A stretch of 6,112 bases of DNA, from contig LIAL01000065.1 of the NCBI GenBank assembly GCA_001437625.1, forward strand, positions 1-6,112. Direction: 5' to 3'. Source of the stretch: Nitrosopumilus sp. BACL13 MAG-121220-bin23 (lineage in GTDB: Archaea; Thermoproteota; Nitrososphaeria; Nitrososphaerales; Nitrosopumilaceae). This document shows, piece after piece, positions 1-5,506 of the stretch. The notes beneath the pieces are model-generated. The model did not search any database. It was not told the DNA's origin and worked only from the letters and a program-made list of their open reading frames with translations. The position numbers and the translations under genes were made by a program. Numbering within the stretch: position 1 is the first letter of the stretch; each line of letters opens with the position of its first letter.

Positions 1-27
1 TTTCTAGATAATTTATAATTAATTTTA

Positions 28-309
28 TTATTCCTTGATAATTTCAATAATTGATTTAATCTTTTTTGTTGAAACTAAATTATGTTCTTTGTCTATTACT
101 GATTGTATAAAATCTGCAAATTTTTCAACATTCTCCTCATCTTTAAGTACAATACTATGAGCTGATCTATCTTTCAATGAAATAACTACTTCATTTTGTA
201 TTATATTTAAAATACTTCTAATGTATGTCTGTTTTTCTTCTTTTATGAAAATGAGACTCATTAATTTTTGAGCTTCATACTCATCATCGCATGTTATACT
301 GACTTTCAT
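28..309 (-). CDS. Small conserved-looking protein of unknown function, coupled to trpS
   Basis: This 93-residue protein is one I do not recognise. Its ATG lies inside the end of trpS (overlap ATGA, 306-309), and I see no Shine-Dalgarno-like sequence before it, so translation is probably coupled to that of trpS. This overlap is the main reason to accept it as a real gene. By eye the layout is beta (1-7, MKVSITC), helix (about 9-25), two strands (about 32-56, including VVISLKD and SIVLKD), helix (about 58-73), then a lysine-rich tail. There are no membrane segments, signal peptide or cysteine motif; the only cysteine is C7. The size and beta-alpha-beta-beta-alpha order resemble the KEOPS subunit Pcc1, but I cannot match the typical Pcc1 C-terminal helix residues, so this is only a possibility. 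It is followed by A/T-rich sequence to the window edge. Confidence 0.78.
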   Translation of the reverse strand: MKVSITCDDEYEAQKLMSLIFIKEEKQTYIRSILNIIQNEVVISLKDRSAHSIVLKDEENVEKFADFIQSVIDKEHNLVSTKKIKSIIEIIKE

Positions 310-1418
310 TTATTTTTTAAAAGAAATTGGTCTATTTGCTTTTTTGCTTTTTCTCGTTTTTCTTGATGAATTTTAAGAAAATCATTAATTTTTTCAATTA
401 AAATTGCTTTTAGTTCTCCTGAAAGTAACTTTCCTGATTTATAATCTTCATAAATTTTCTTTAATTTAGTGTCATCAGGCTCAAAAAATATTCTTAGATA
501 TTGATATGATACATCGATATCTGGATTGCCACCTAATTTTCTATGCTGTTCAATATCTGGTTGTCCCCCTGAAAATGCATATTTGTTAATTTTCTTTTTT
601 ACCATATCTGGTGTATCTGTTGTGTAAATTGTTCCTTTTTCATCTGATGCTGACATTTTTCCCCCTGGACCTGTTAACGCTGGAACCATTATGTTGTGAA
701 TTAATGCGGGTTTTTGTTTTCCAATTTTTTGTGCAATATCTCTTGTCAATCTAAAGTGTGGATCTTGGTCTACTCCTAATGGTATCAAAACAGGTTTATC
801 TTCTATAAAACATGGAGCTGATTGTAATGATGTATAGAAAATCATTCCAATATTTGTTTCATTAGTAAATCCAAATGTTGCTTTTGTGTTTGAAAAATTA
901 ATTTTTTTTGCAACTTGAGCTGCAATTGGATATAATGTTTGAATATTTTTTGTGTTGATTATAATTTTTGTTTTTTCTGGATTAAAACCTAATGCTATGA
1001 AATCTAAAGCATTTTCATATGCATATTTGTTAGTTTCTTCTAAAGTTAAATTTACTTTTGAATAAAATTTTTCATCGTCAGTTAATTGAAAATATAAATT
1101 CACATCAAATTTTTCTTGTAACCATTTTGCAAACATCCATGGTACTAAATGACCTATGTGTGTATGCCCTGAAGGACCTCTTCCAGTATATAGAAAAAAT
1201 TCAATTCCTTTTTCATAATCGTCTAAAATTCTGTTCATTTCTCTATGTGAAAAGAAAATTCCCCTTCTGAGCATAAAATGATCCTCCTTTGTTAAATTCT
1301 TAATTTTCTCACGTAATTCAGGTGATATCTTTTCAGTTCCAAATTTTTCAATTAATTTGTCATAATCAATATCGCCCTCAACATGCCACGGTGTTACAAT
1401 AAATTCATCAGATGACAT
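306..1418 (-). CDS. trpS: Tryptophanyl-tRNA synthetase, archaeal/eukaryal type
   Basis: This 370-residue cytoplasmic enzyme attaches tryptophan to tRNA-Trp using ATP. It is a class I aminoacyl-tRNA synthetase. The Rossmann-fold signature is plain: PSGHTHIGH at residues 82-90 (the HIGH motif) and GGKMSAS at 252-258 (the KMSKS motif in the KMSAS form usual for archaeal and eukaryal TrpRS). GVDQDPHFRLTRD at 215-227 is the family's conserved block near the Trp and ATP site. Residues 1-70 are the N-terminal extension of the archaeal/eukaryal form, and the C-terminal third is the helical anticodon-binding region. The length is normal and no key residue is missing. The ATG at 1416-1418 gives the N-terminus MSSDEF; an A/T box about 26 nt upstream suggests a leaderless mRNA. 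It is divergent from pheS and overlaps the small downstream gene by 4 nt. Confidence 0.98.
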   Translation of the reverse strand: MSSDEFIVTPWHVEGDIDYDKLIEKFGTEKISPELREKIKNLTKEDHFMLRRGIFFSHREMNRILDDYEKGIEFFLYTGRGPSGHTHIGHLVPWMFAKWLQEKFDVNLYFQLTDDEKFYSKVNLTLEETNKYAYENALDFIALGFNPEKTKIIINTKNIQTLYPIAAQVAKKINFSNTKATFGFTNETNIGMIFYTSLQSAPCFIEDKPVLIPLGVDQDPHFRLTRDIAQKIGKQKPALIHNIMVPALTGPGGKMSASDEKGTIYTTDTPDMVKKKINKYAFSGGQPDIEQHRKLGGNPDIDVSYQYLRIFFEPDDTKLKKIYEDYKSGKLLSGELKAILIEKINDFLKIHQEKREKAKKQIDQFLLKNK

Positions 1419-1436
1419 TCAACATGACTTAGGTTA

Positions 1437-1450
1437 AGGTTTAAAAAGTC
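1437..1450. promoter_or_regulatory. Putative shared TATA box between divergent trpS and pheS
   Basis: The plus strand reads GGTTTAAAAAGTC here and the minus strand reads CTTTTTAAACC, so the A/T core at 1440-1447 looks like an archaeal TATA element in both directions. Its centre (about 1444) is about 26 nt from the trpS ATG (1418) and about 26 nt from the pheS TTG (1470), which is the usual TATA-to-transcription-start distance in archaea. Both messages would then begin at or next to their start codons. I see the spacing and sequence directly; promoter activity is inferred. Two overlapping boxes rather than one shared box are equally possible. Confidence 0.6.
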
Positions 1451-1469
1451 TTTTTCGATATTTGATCTA

Positions 1470-2858
1470 TTGTCACAAGTTTTTCACGATATTGAAAAAA
1501 AAATTATCAATTCGCTAAAGAAAAATCCAATTCAAACCCCTGAAACACTTGAAAAATCTACTCAACTTTTGCCAGATCAAATTCGACGTGGAATTGAATG
1601 GCTAAAATTAAAAAATTTGGCTATAGTTGATGAATCAAAATCAAGTACTTTGAGTTTAGGTAAAAATGGTATTGATTCTTTTGAAAAAGGATTACCTGAA
1701 CGAAGATTGTTGAATTTACTTACAAATGGGCCTAGAAAATTATCTGATTTACAAAAAGAATTAGGATTTATTTTTGGTCCTGCTATGGGATTATCTAGAA
1801 AAAATAATTGGATTGAAACCTCTTCTGATGAAATTATTCTTAAAATAATTCCTTCTATACTACCTGGAGAAAAAACTCTTCAACAAATTGGAAGTGGAAA
1901 CTTATCTAAAGATCAAATTGATAAAATTGATTTAACTGAACTTTTGAAACGACCTGATTTTATCATTGAGAATATTATGACATCTAAAAAAATTAGTTTA
2001 ACTGACTCTGCAAAATCTATGGATGTTTCAAACACTTCTGGAGCGATAGATGTTGAAGCTAATGTACCTGAACTCTTTGTTGCAAGAAGACATCCATTAA
2101 AAGACACTATTGATGAAATACGCGAAATTTTTGTTACGTTGGGTTTTTCAGAAATATTTGGAAATATGACTCAATCTAGTTTTTGGAATTTTGATGCTTT
2201 ATTCACTCCTCAGGATCATCCTGCAAGAGAATTACAGGATACTTTTTTCTTAGATGGTGTTTCTGCTAAAAAAATTGGAACTGTAGAACAAATTAGAAAA
2301 GTTTCTGACTCTCATAAAAAAAATTGGAGATACCAGTGGGATATCAACGAAGCCCGTAAAATGGTTTTAAGAACTCACACAACTTGTGTAACAATCAAAC
2401 ATTTAGCTGAAAAAAAGCCTGATGAGGCAAGAATTTTTTCATTGGGGCGTGTATTTAGAAATGAAAAAGTTAGCTACAAACATCTTGTTGAATTTAATCA
2501 AATAGAAGGTATAGTTATTGGAAAAGATGCTAATTTGAGAAATTTAATGGGAATTCAAAGAGAGTTCTACAAACGAATTGGAATTACTAAAATCAAATTT
2601 TGGCCAACTTTTTTCCCATATACTGAACCATCTCTTCAAACTATGGTTTACAATGAAAAATTAGGAAAATGGATTGAATTATTTGGAATGGGAATTTTTA
2701 GACCTGAAGTCACTAAACCTCTAGGAATCACTAAACCTGTTTTAGCTTGGGGTGGTGGTATTGAAAGAATTGCTATGCTAAAGTATGGTTTAACTGATGT
2801 ACGAGAATTTTACAATAATGATTTGGGATGGTTAAGGAGTAACACAAAATGCCAGTAA
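1470..2858 (+). CDS. pheS: Phenylalanyl-tRNA synthetase alpha subunit
   Basis: This 462-residue catalytic subunit of the (alpha-beta)2 enzyme charges tRNA-Phe with phenylalanine. It is a class II synthetase of archaeal/eukaryal layout. Residues 1 to about 130 hold winged-helix-like modules. The catalytic core follows: HPLKDTIDEIREIF near 208-221 (motif 1 region), FWNFDALFTPQDHPARE at 238-254, RTHTT at 301-305, VFRNEKVSYKHLVEFNQIEG at 328-347 (motif 2), FPYTEPS at 382-388 and GGGIERIAML at 428-437 (motif 3, ATP-binding arginine). The start is a TTG (1470-1472). No in-frame ATG lies between it and an upstream stop (1425-1427), the next internal Met is far downstream, and an A/T box is correctly placed for a leaderless message. 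The 3' end overlaps pheT by 10 bp. Confidence 0.97.
   Translation: MSQVFHDIEKKIINSLKKNPIQTPETLEKSTQLLPDQIRRGIEWLKLKNLAIVDESKSSTLSLGKNGIDSFEKGLPERRLLNLLTNGPRKLSDLQKELGFIFGPAMGLSRKNNWIETSSDEIILKIIPSILPGEKTLQQIGSGNLSKDQIDKIDLTELLKRPDFIIENIMTSKKISLTDSAKSMDVSNTSGAIDVEANVPELFVARRHPLKDTIDEIREIFVTLGFSEIFGNMTQSSFWNFDALFTPQDHPARELQDTFFLDGVSAKKIGTVEQIRKVSDSHKKNWRYQWDINEARKMVLRTHTTCVTIKHLAEKKPDEARIFSLGRVFRNEKVSYKHLVEFNQIEGIVIGKDANLRNLMGIQREFYKRIGITKIKFWPTFFPYTEPSLQTMVYNEKLGKWIELFGMGIFRPEVTKPLGITKPVLAWGGGIERIAMLKYGLTDVREFYNNDLGWLRSNTKCQ
2834..2840 (+). promoter_or_regulatory. Shine-Dalgarno-like site for pheT
   Basis: AAGGAGT ends 8 nt before the pheT ATG at 2849 and matches the GGAG core complementary to the 3' end of archaeal 16S rRNA. 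It lies inside the end of pheS. The first genes of the transcripts here appear leaderless, so this site fits internal initiation on a pheST message and supports the ATG at 2849. Confidence 0.6.
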
Positions 2859-4492
2859 TTACACTTGATTATTCTAGACTTCAAAAATTAGTTGGTAAAG
2901 TTTCAAAAAAACAAATTTCTGAATCATTACCATTTCTTGGATTGGATGTAGAATCTGAAGACGAAACATGTATTCGAGTTGAGTATAGTCCTAACCGACC
3001 TGATTATTCTACTGATTTTGGAATTGCACTTGGATTACAAGGATTATTTGGTATCAAAACAGGTGGAATAAAACTTAAAATAAAAAAATCTACTCAATAC
3101 AAAATTAATGTAACTCCTTCCATTTCAAAAATTCGCCCATATGTAACTGGAATAATTGCCAAAAATGGAAAAATTAATGGAGATATTCTTGAACAGCTTA
3201 TCCAAATGCAAGAAGATCTTCATATGGGAATTGGAAGGAAAAGGAAGAAATCTTCCATTGGTATTCATGATTTGAATAAAATATCTTTTCCTCTACTATA
3301 CACCACAACAACTAGAAATCATAAATTTGTTCCATTAAATTCTGAAAAGGAACTTTCAATTTCTGAAATCATTAGTGATACTGAAACAGGTAAAGATTAT
3401 GGTCATCTTCTTGGACAATCTACCCAGGTACCAATAATTATAGATTCAAATAAAAAAACAGTTTCTTTTCCTCCAATTATCAATGCTGCAATAACTGCCG
3501 TTACAACAAAAACTAAAAATCTCTTTGTCGAAGTGACTGGAATCAATAAAGACGATGCTGAAGATATGCTTTCAGTTGTTGCAACTATTTTACAAAGTGC
3601 TGGATTCACATTAGAAAATATTCAAATTTCTGGAGCAAAAAATTCTTCACCTAAACTTCAAGAAAAGAAAATGAGTGTTGATTCTTCTTTGATTAATCAA
3701 ACTCTTGGTTTGAATCTTAACACTTCAAAAATCATCGCTTCATTAAAAAAATCTAGACTTGATGCAGTATATCGAGGAAAAAATATTGTTTGCACAATAC
3801 CTGCATATAGATTTGATATCTTTGGTCCAATGGATTTAGTCGAAGAAGTTGCTTTAGGTTACGGAATTCAAAATTTTGAGCCTACTATATCCCCGTCTCA
3901 AACTATTGGTCAAACTAATCCTATCTCTCTTCAGTTAAAATCTTTAGATCAAATTATGATTGGATTGGGATTTCTTGAAGCACTAAATTCTAGTTTGAGT
4001 AGTAAGCGTGTGTTATATGATATGACTAATCGAGATTCTCAAAAAATTATTTCTGTACTTGATTCAAAAAGCCAAGAACATACCGTTCTACGTGATTGTA
4101 TATTTCCTGGCTTAATTGAAAATCTTTCAAGAAACATACATGTATCTTATCCTCAAAAAATGTTTGAAACTGGAAGTATTTTCAATTTAGATAATCCCCT
4201 ATCTGAAAAAACTAATCTTGCTGTTATCAGTGCTCATAAAGACGCAAATTTTACTGAAATTAAGTCTGTGTTACAAACTGCATTAAAAATTGGATTTGGA
4301 ATTCAAATTGAAACTAAAACTGCCATTAATCCTAGTTTTAAAAATGGTAATTGTGCAAATATTATTTTTAATAAAAATATTATTGGAATTATTGGTGAAA
4401 TTGATTCTAAAATTGTTGATAATTATAAAATTCGTGTACCTGTAGTTGGATTTGAAATTTCACTTTCTGATTCTATTCTTAAATCTATTTAG
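2849..4492 (+). CDS. pheT: Phenylalanyl-tRNA synthetase beta subunit
   Basis: This 547-residue non-catalytic subunit of PheRS holds the editing (B3/B4-type), B5 and catalytic-like domains that pair with PheS and position tRNA-Phe. The length matches the short archaeal/eukaryal form, without the bacterial N-terminal EMAP-like tRNA-binding domain and the C-terminal ferredoxin-like domain. Visible landmarks are SPNRPDYSTDFGIALGL at 47-63, the B3/B4 region at about 90-260, the B5 domain at about 275-345 with IPAYRFDIFGPMDLVEEVALGYG at 317-339 (key residues R321, D323, D329, E332 and E333; the acidic ones bind metal in B5), and a class II-like core at 360-547 including LRDCIFPGL at 414-422. It overlaps pheS by 10 bp and has an upstream GGAG site, so the subunits are very likely co-expressed. 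No truncation is seen. Confidence 0.97.
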   Translation: MPVITLDYSRLQKLVGKVSKKQISESLPFLGLDVESEDETCIRVEYSPNRPDYSTDFGIALGLQGLFGIKTGGIKLKIKKSTQYKINVTPSISKIRPYVTGIIAKNGKINGDILEQLIQMQEDLHMGIGRKRKKSSIGIHDLNKISFPLLYTTTTRNHKFVPLNSEKELSISEIISDTETGKDYGHLLGQSTQVPIIIDSNKKTVSFPPIINAAITAVTTKTKNLFVEVTGINKDDAEDMLSVVATILQSAGFTLENIQISGAKNSSPKLQEKKMSVDSSLINQTLGLNLNTSKIIASLKKSRLDAVYRGKNIVCTIPAYRFDIFGPMDLVEEVALGYGIQNFEPTISPSQTIGQTNPISLQLKSLDQIMIGLGFLEALNSSLSSKRVLYDMTNRDSQKIISVLDSKSQEHTVLRDCIFPGLIENLSRNIHVSYPQKMFETGSIFNLDNPLSEKTNLAVISAHKDANFTEIKSVLQTALKIGFGIQIETKTAINPSFKNGNCANIIFNKNIIGIIGEIDSKIVDNYKIRVPVVGFEISLSDSILKSI

Positions 4493-4570
4493 ATACTAAT
4501 TCATAAATTATTTTTATTAGTTATTTTCATATTTTCAATGCTTTTTAGTAGGATGTCTAATATGAAAAAA
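4493..4570 (+). terminator. T-rich pheST transcript end
   Basis: The 78 bases after the pheT stop carry repeated short T-runs (TTTTTATTAG at 4511, TTATTTTCATATTTTC at 4521-4536, CTTTTTAG at 4541). T-rich tracts without a stem-loop are how many archaeal transcripts end. I see no hairpin. The last part, CTTTTTAGT at 4541-4549, is also about 26 nt before the structured RNA and could be its TATA element, so this stretch may both end one transcript and start another. Both roles are inferred. Confidence 0.4.
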
Positions 4571-4740
4571 TGCCCAAGAGCAGCCACACAAACGGAATAG
4601 GATGACGCTGATCGTAATCGATACCAATGATTTCTAATTCACCCAGGTGTGGTACATTGTGGGCAACCCCGGTTTCAGAACGTAATGAGGCGTATGGCTA
4701 TGTCCAATGAAATTTTGCGAGTCAGAACCGGGGAACATTT
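4571..4740 (+). ncRNA. Two-hairpin structured RNA, probable H/ACA guide RNA
   Basis: This non-coding block is markedly GC-richer (79 of 164 bases in 4571-4734 by hand count) than the AT-rich DNA around it, a known sign of structural RNA genes in AT-rich archaea. It holds two consecutive stem-loops. Hairpin 1: TGCCCA (4571-4576) pairs with TGGGCA (4660-4665), and inside that CCACAC (4584-4589) pairs with GTGTGG (4647-4652), followed after one T by ACA (4654-4656). GAATAG (4595-4600) can pair with CT/ATTC (4634-4640, one bulged A). Hairpin 2 is described separately and fits the H/ACA model well. Archaeal H/ACA RNAs, with Cbf5, Nop10, Gar1 and L7Ae, guide uridine-to-pseudouridine change in rRNA. 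The ACA boxes and kink-turn read on the plus strand only, which sets the strand. The ends are estimates. I could not identify a target, and a different class of small RNA remains possible. Confidence 0.7.
4667..4737 (+). ncRNA. H/ACA hairpin with kink-turn and ACA box (3' half of the RNA)
   Basis: The lower stem is CCCCGGTT (4667-4674) with AACCGGGG (4726-4733), 8 perfect pairs. The pocket is TCAGAA (4675-4680) on the left and AGTCAG (4720-4725) on the right. The upper stem is CGTAA (4681-4685) with TTGCG (4715-4719). Above it is a kink-turn: G4687-A4710 and A4688-G4709 sheared pairs, three-base bulge AAT (4706-4708), and canonical stem GGCGTA (4689-4694) with TATGTCC (4699-4705, one bulged T), closed by loop TGGC. 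ACA lies at 4735-4737, so 15 nt separate the top of the pocket from the ACA box, matching the family's 14-16 nt rule. The predicted target shape is 5'-CUGACU-(psi)N-UUCUGA-3', probably with only the bases nearest psi pairing. I do not recognise the site. Confidence 0.68.
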
Positions 4741-4757
4741 AATCCATTCAAAAACCA

Positions 4758-4767
4758 TTAAACGTTA
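4758..4767 (+). promoter_or_regulatory. Weak TATA-like box for the EVE-domain gene
   Basis: ATTAAACGTT lies about 21-30 nt before the ATG at 4788, at the distance expected for a leaderless archaeal message. I see no Shine-Dalgarno-like sequence before that ATG. The match to a TATA box is poor, and the gene could instead be read from the promoter of the upstream RNA. Confidence 0.3.
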
Positions 4768-4787
4768 GCCATAAGCAAAATATTCTA

Positions 4788-5207
4788 ATGGTAAACTACT
4801 GGTTAGCAAAACAAGAGCCTAGTGGGCCTAGAGGCTATAATTTTGAACAACTAAAAAAAGACAAGACAACTGTTTGGGATGGTGTTCATAATAATTTAGC
4901 ACTAAAACATATGAGAGAAATGAAATCTGGTGATTTGATTTTGTTTTACCATACTGGTAAAGAAAGACAAGCAGTAGGAATAATGCAAGTTACTTCAAAA
5001 CCTTATCCAAATCCAAAAGAGGACGTTGAGCGTTTTATTGTTGTTGATGTAAAATATAAAAAAACTCTAAAACGACCTGTAACATTAACTGAAATAAAAA
5101 ATAATAAAAAATTTAAGGACTGGGAACTTGTTAGAATTTCAAGATTATCTGTAATGCCTGTACCTAAATCTATTTGGGATCAAATTTTAAAAATTTCTCA
5201 AGACTAA
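4788..5207 (+). CDS. EVE-domain (PUA-like, THYN1-family) protein
   Basis: This 139-residue protein is essentially a single EVE domain, a PUA-related fold that binds modified bases in nucleic acid. The family signature is clear: NYWLAKQEP at residues 3-11 (the family has YWL-K-EP), VWDGVHNNLALKHMREMKSGD at 29-49 (key W30, G32, V33, N35, M42, G48, D49), FYHTGKERQAVGIMQV at 53-68 and the basic C-terminal half with KDWELVRISRL at 110-120. The length is normal for bacterial and archaeal EVE proteins. The substrate cannot be told from the sequence; bacterial and animal members have been linked to 5-methylcytosine derivatives in DNA and to modified RNA bases. No membrane segment or signal peptide is seen, so it should be cytoplasmic. 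It starts 48 nt after the structured RNA on the same strand; a functional link is speculative. Confidence 0.93.
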   Translation: MVNYWLAKQEPSGPRGYNFEQLKKDKTTVWDGVHNNLALKHMREMKSGDLILFYHTGKERQAVGIMQVTSKPYPNPKEDVERFIVVDVKYKKTLKRPVTLTEIKNNKKFKDWELVRISRLSVMPVPKSIWDQILKISQD

Positions 5208-5217
5208 TTGTAATCGG

Positions 5218-5223
5218 TTTATT
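5218..5223 (+). promoter_or_regulatory. Putative TATA box of the RAM-domain gene
   Basis: TTTATT is 28-33 nt before the ATG at 5251 and follows GG, in an otherwise short intergenic gap (5208-5250). The position suits an archaeal TATA element on a leaderless or nearly leaderless message. An inverted repeat lies directly downstream. Confidence 0.4.
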
Positions 5224-5226
5224 GAT

Positions 5227-5244
5227 ATAGTAGAATTATACTAT
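5227..5244. promoter_or_regulatory. 18-bp near-perfect palindrome, candidate operator
   Basis: ATAGTA (5227-5232) and TACTAT (5239-5244) are exact inverted copies around GAATTA, and the central AATT also pairs, so 8 of the 9 symmetric positions match. It lies between the TATA-like box and the start codon at 5251, where a bound dimer would block transcription start. Lrp/AsnC-type regulators bind AT-rich palindromes of about this size, but the downstream protein lacks a DNA-binding domain, so another protein would have to bind. In AT-rich DNA a chance origin is not excluded. Confidence 0.45.
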
Positions 5245-5250
5245 TAGTGT

Positions 5251-5490
5251 ATGGCAACAGCTTATGTTTTAATAAACTGTGAACTAGGTTCTGAGGAAGC
5301 TATTATTCAGCAACTAAAGAGCTTAGACGGTGTTAAGGAAGTTCATGGAACTTTTGGCGCATACGATATTTTGGCCAAGATCGAATCTGATACAGTTGAA
5401 AAACTACGAGAAACAATTACGTGGAAAATTAGAAAAATTGAAAAGATTCGTTCTACTTTGACCCTTATGGGTATCGAAGGTCAAACATAA
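5251..5490 (+). CDS. Stand-alone Lrp/AsnC effector-binding (RAM) domain protein
   Basis: This 79-residue protein consists only of the AsnC_trans_reg/RAM domain, the ligand-binding and oligomerisation half of Lrp-family regulators. The domain pattern fits: strand TAYVLINCELG (3-13), helix EEAIIQQLKSLDGV (15-28), strand and turn KEVHGTFGAYDILAKIES (29-46) with the conserved G-x-YD segment at 36-39, helix TVEKLRETITWKIRKI (48-63) and final strand IRSTLTLMGIEG (66-77). There is no N-terminal helix-turn-helix: the ATG at 5251 is directly preceded by promoter-like DNA, and no upstream extension is visible. Such short members are known in archaea; they form dimers or larger rings, may bind amino acids, and may pair with full-length Lrp proteins. 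Its ligand and partner cannot be read from the sequence. A run of eight T follows. Confidence 0.93.
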   Translation: MATAYVLINCELGSEEAIIQQLKSLDGVKEVHGTFGAYDILAKIESDTVEKLRETITWKIRKIEKIRSTLTLMGIEGQT

Positions 5491-5494
5491 ATTC

Positions 5495-5502
5495 TTTTTT
5501 TT
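5495..5502 (+). terminator. T8 run after the RAM-domain gene
   Basis: Eight consecutive T begin 5 nt after the stop codon at 5490, and no stem-loop precedes them. Archaeal RNA polymerase often stops at such tracts, so this may end the RAM-domain message, with some read-through into the gene starting at 5507. Confidence 0.4.
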
Positions 5503-5506
5503 AATT

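Noticed and set aside
1058..1270. Open frame of 70 codons on the plus strand inside trpS
   Set aside because: It is opposite to the certain trpS coding sequence, has no recognisable features and no promoter; a shadow frame.
1913..2107. Minus-strand open frame inside pheS
   Set aside because: It lies wholly within the well-supported pheS frame and has low-complexity composition typical of an antisense shadow.
3403..3609. Minus-strand open frame inside pheT
   Set aside because: It lies wholly inside pheT; the hydrophobic stretch arises from the antisense of ordinary pheT codons.
4673..4690. Similarity of TTCAGAACGT to the 23S rRNA peptidyl-transferase segment near U2585, and of the hairpin 1 pocket ACCCAG to CUGGGU just before it
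   Set aside because: The first match is in the sense direction, so it cannot guide, and the archaeal rRNA usually differs at those bases as far as I recall. The second is only six bases, and the left pocket arm does not continue the pairing; expected by chance in 3 kb of rRNA.
4571..4740. tRNA, SRP RNA or RNase P RNA as identity of the structured block
   Set aside because: No cloverleaf or T-arm is present. AGCAGCC (4580-4586) recalls the SRP helix 8 motif, but the matching GGAA-loop strand is missing. CAGAACCGGGG recalls RNase P region V, but region I and the length do not fit.
4493..4787. Unannotated small protein gene in the gap
   Set aside because: No frame of convincing length with a start and promoter is present; the structure explains the central part better.
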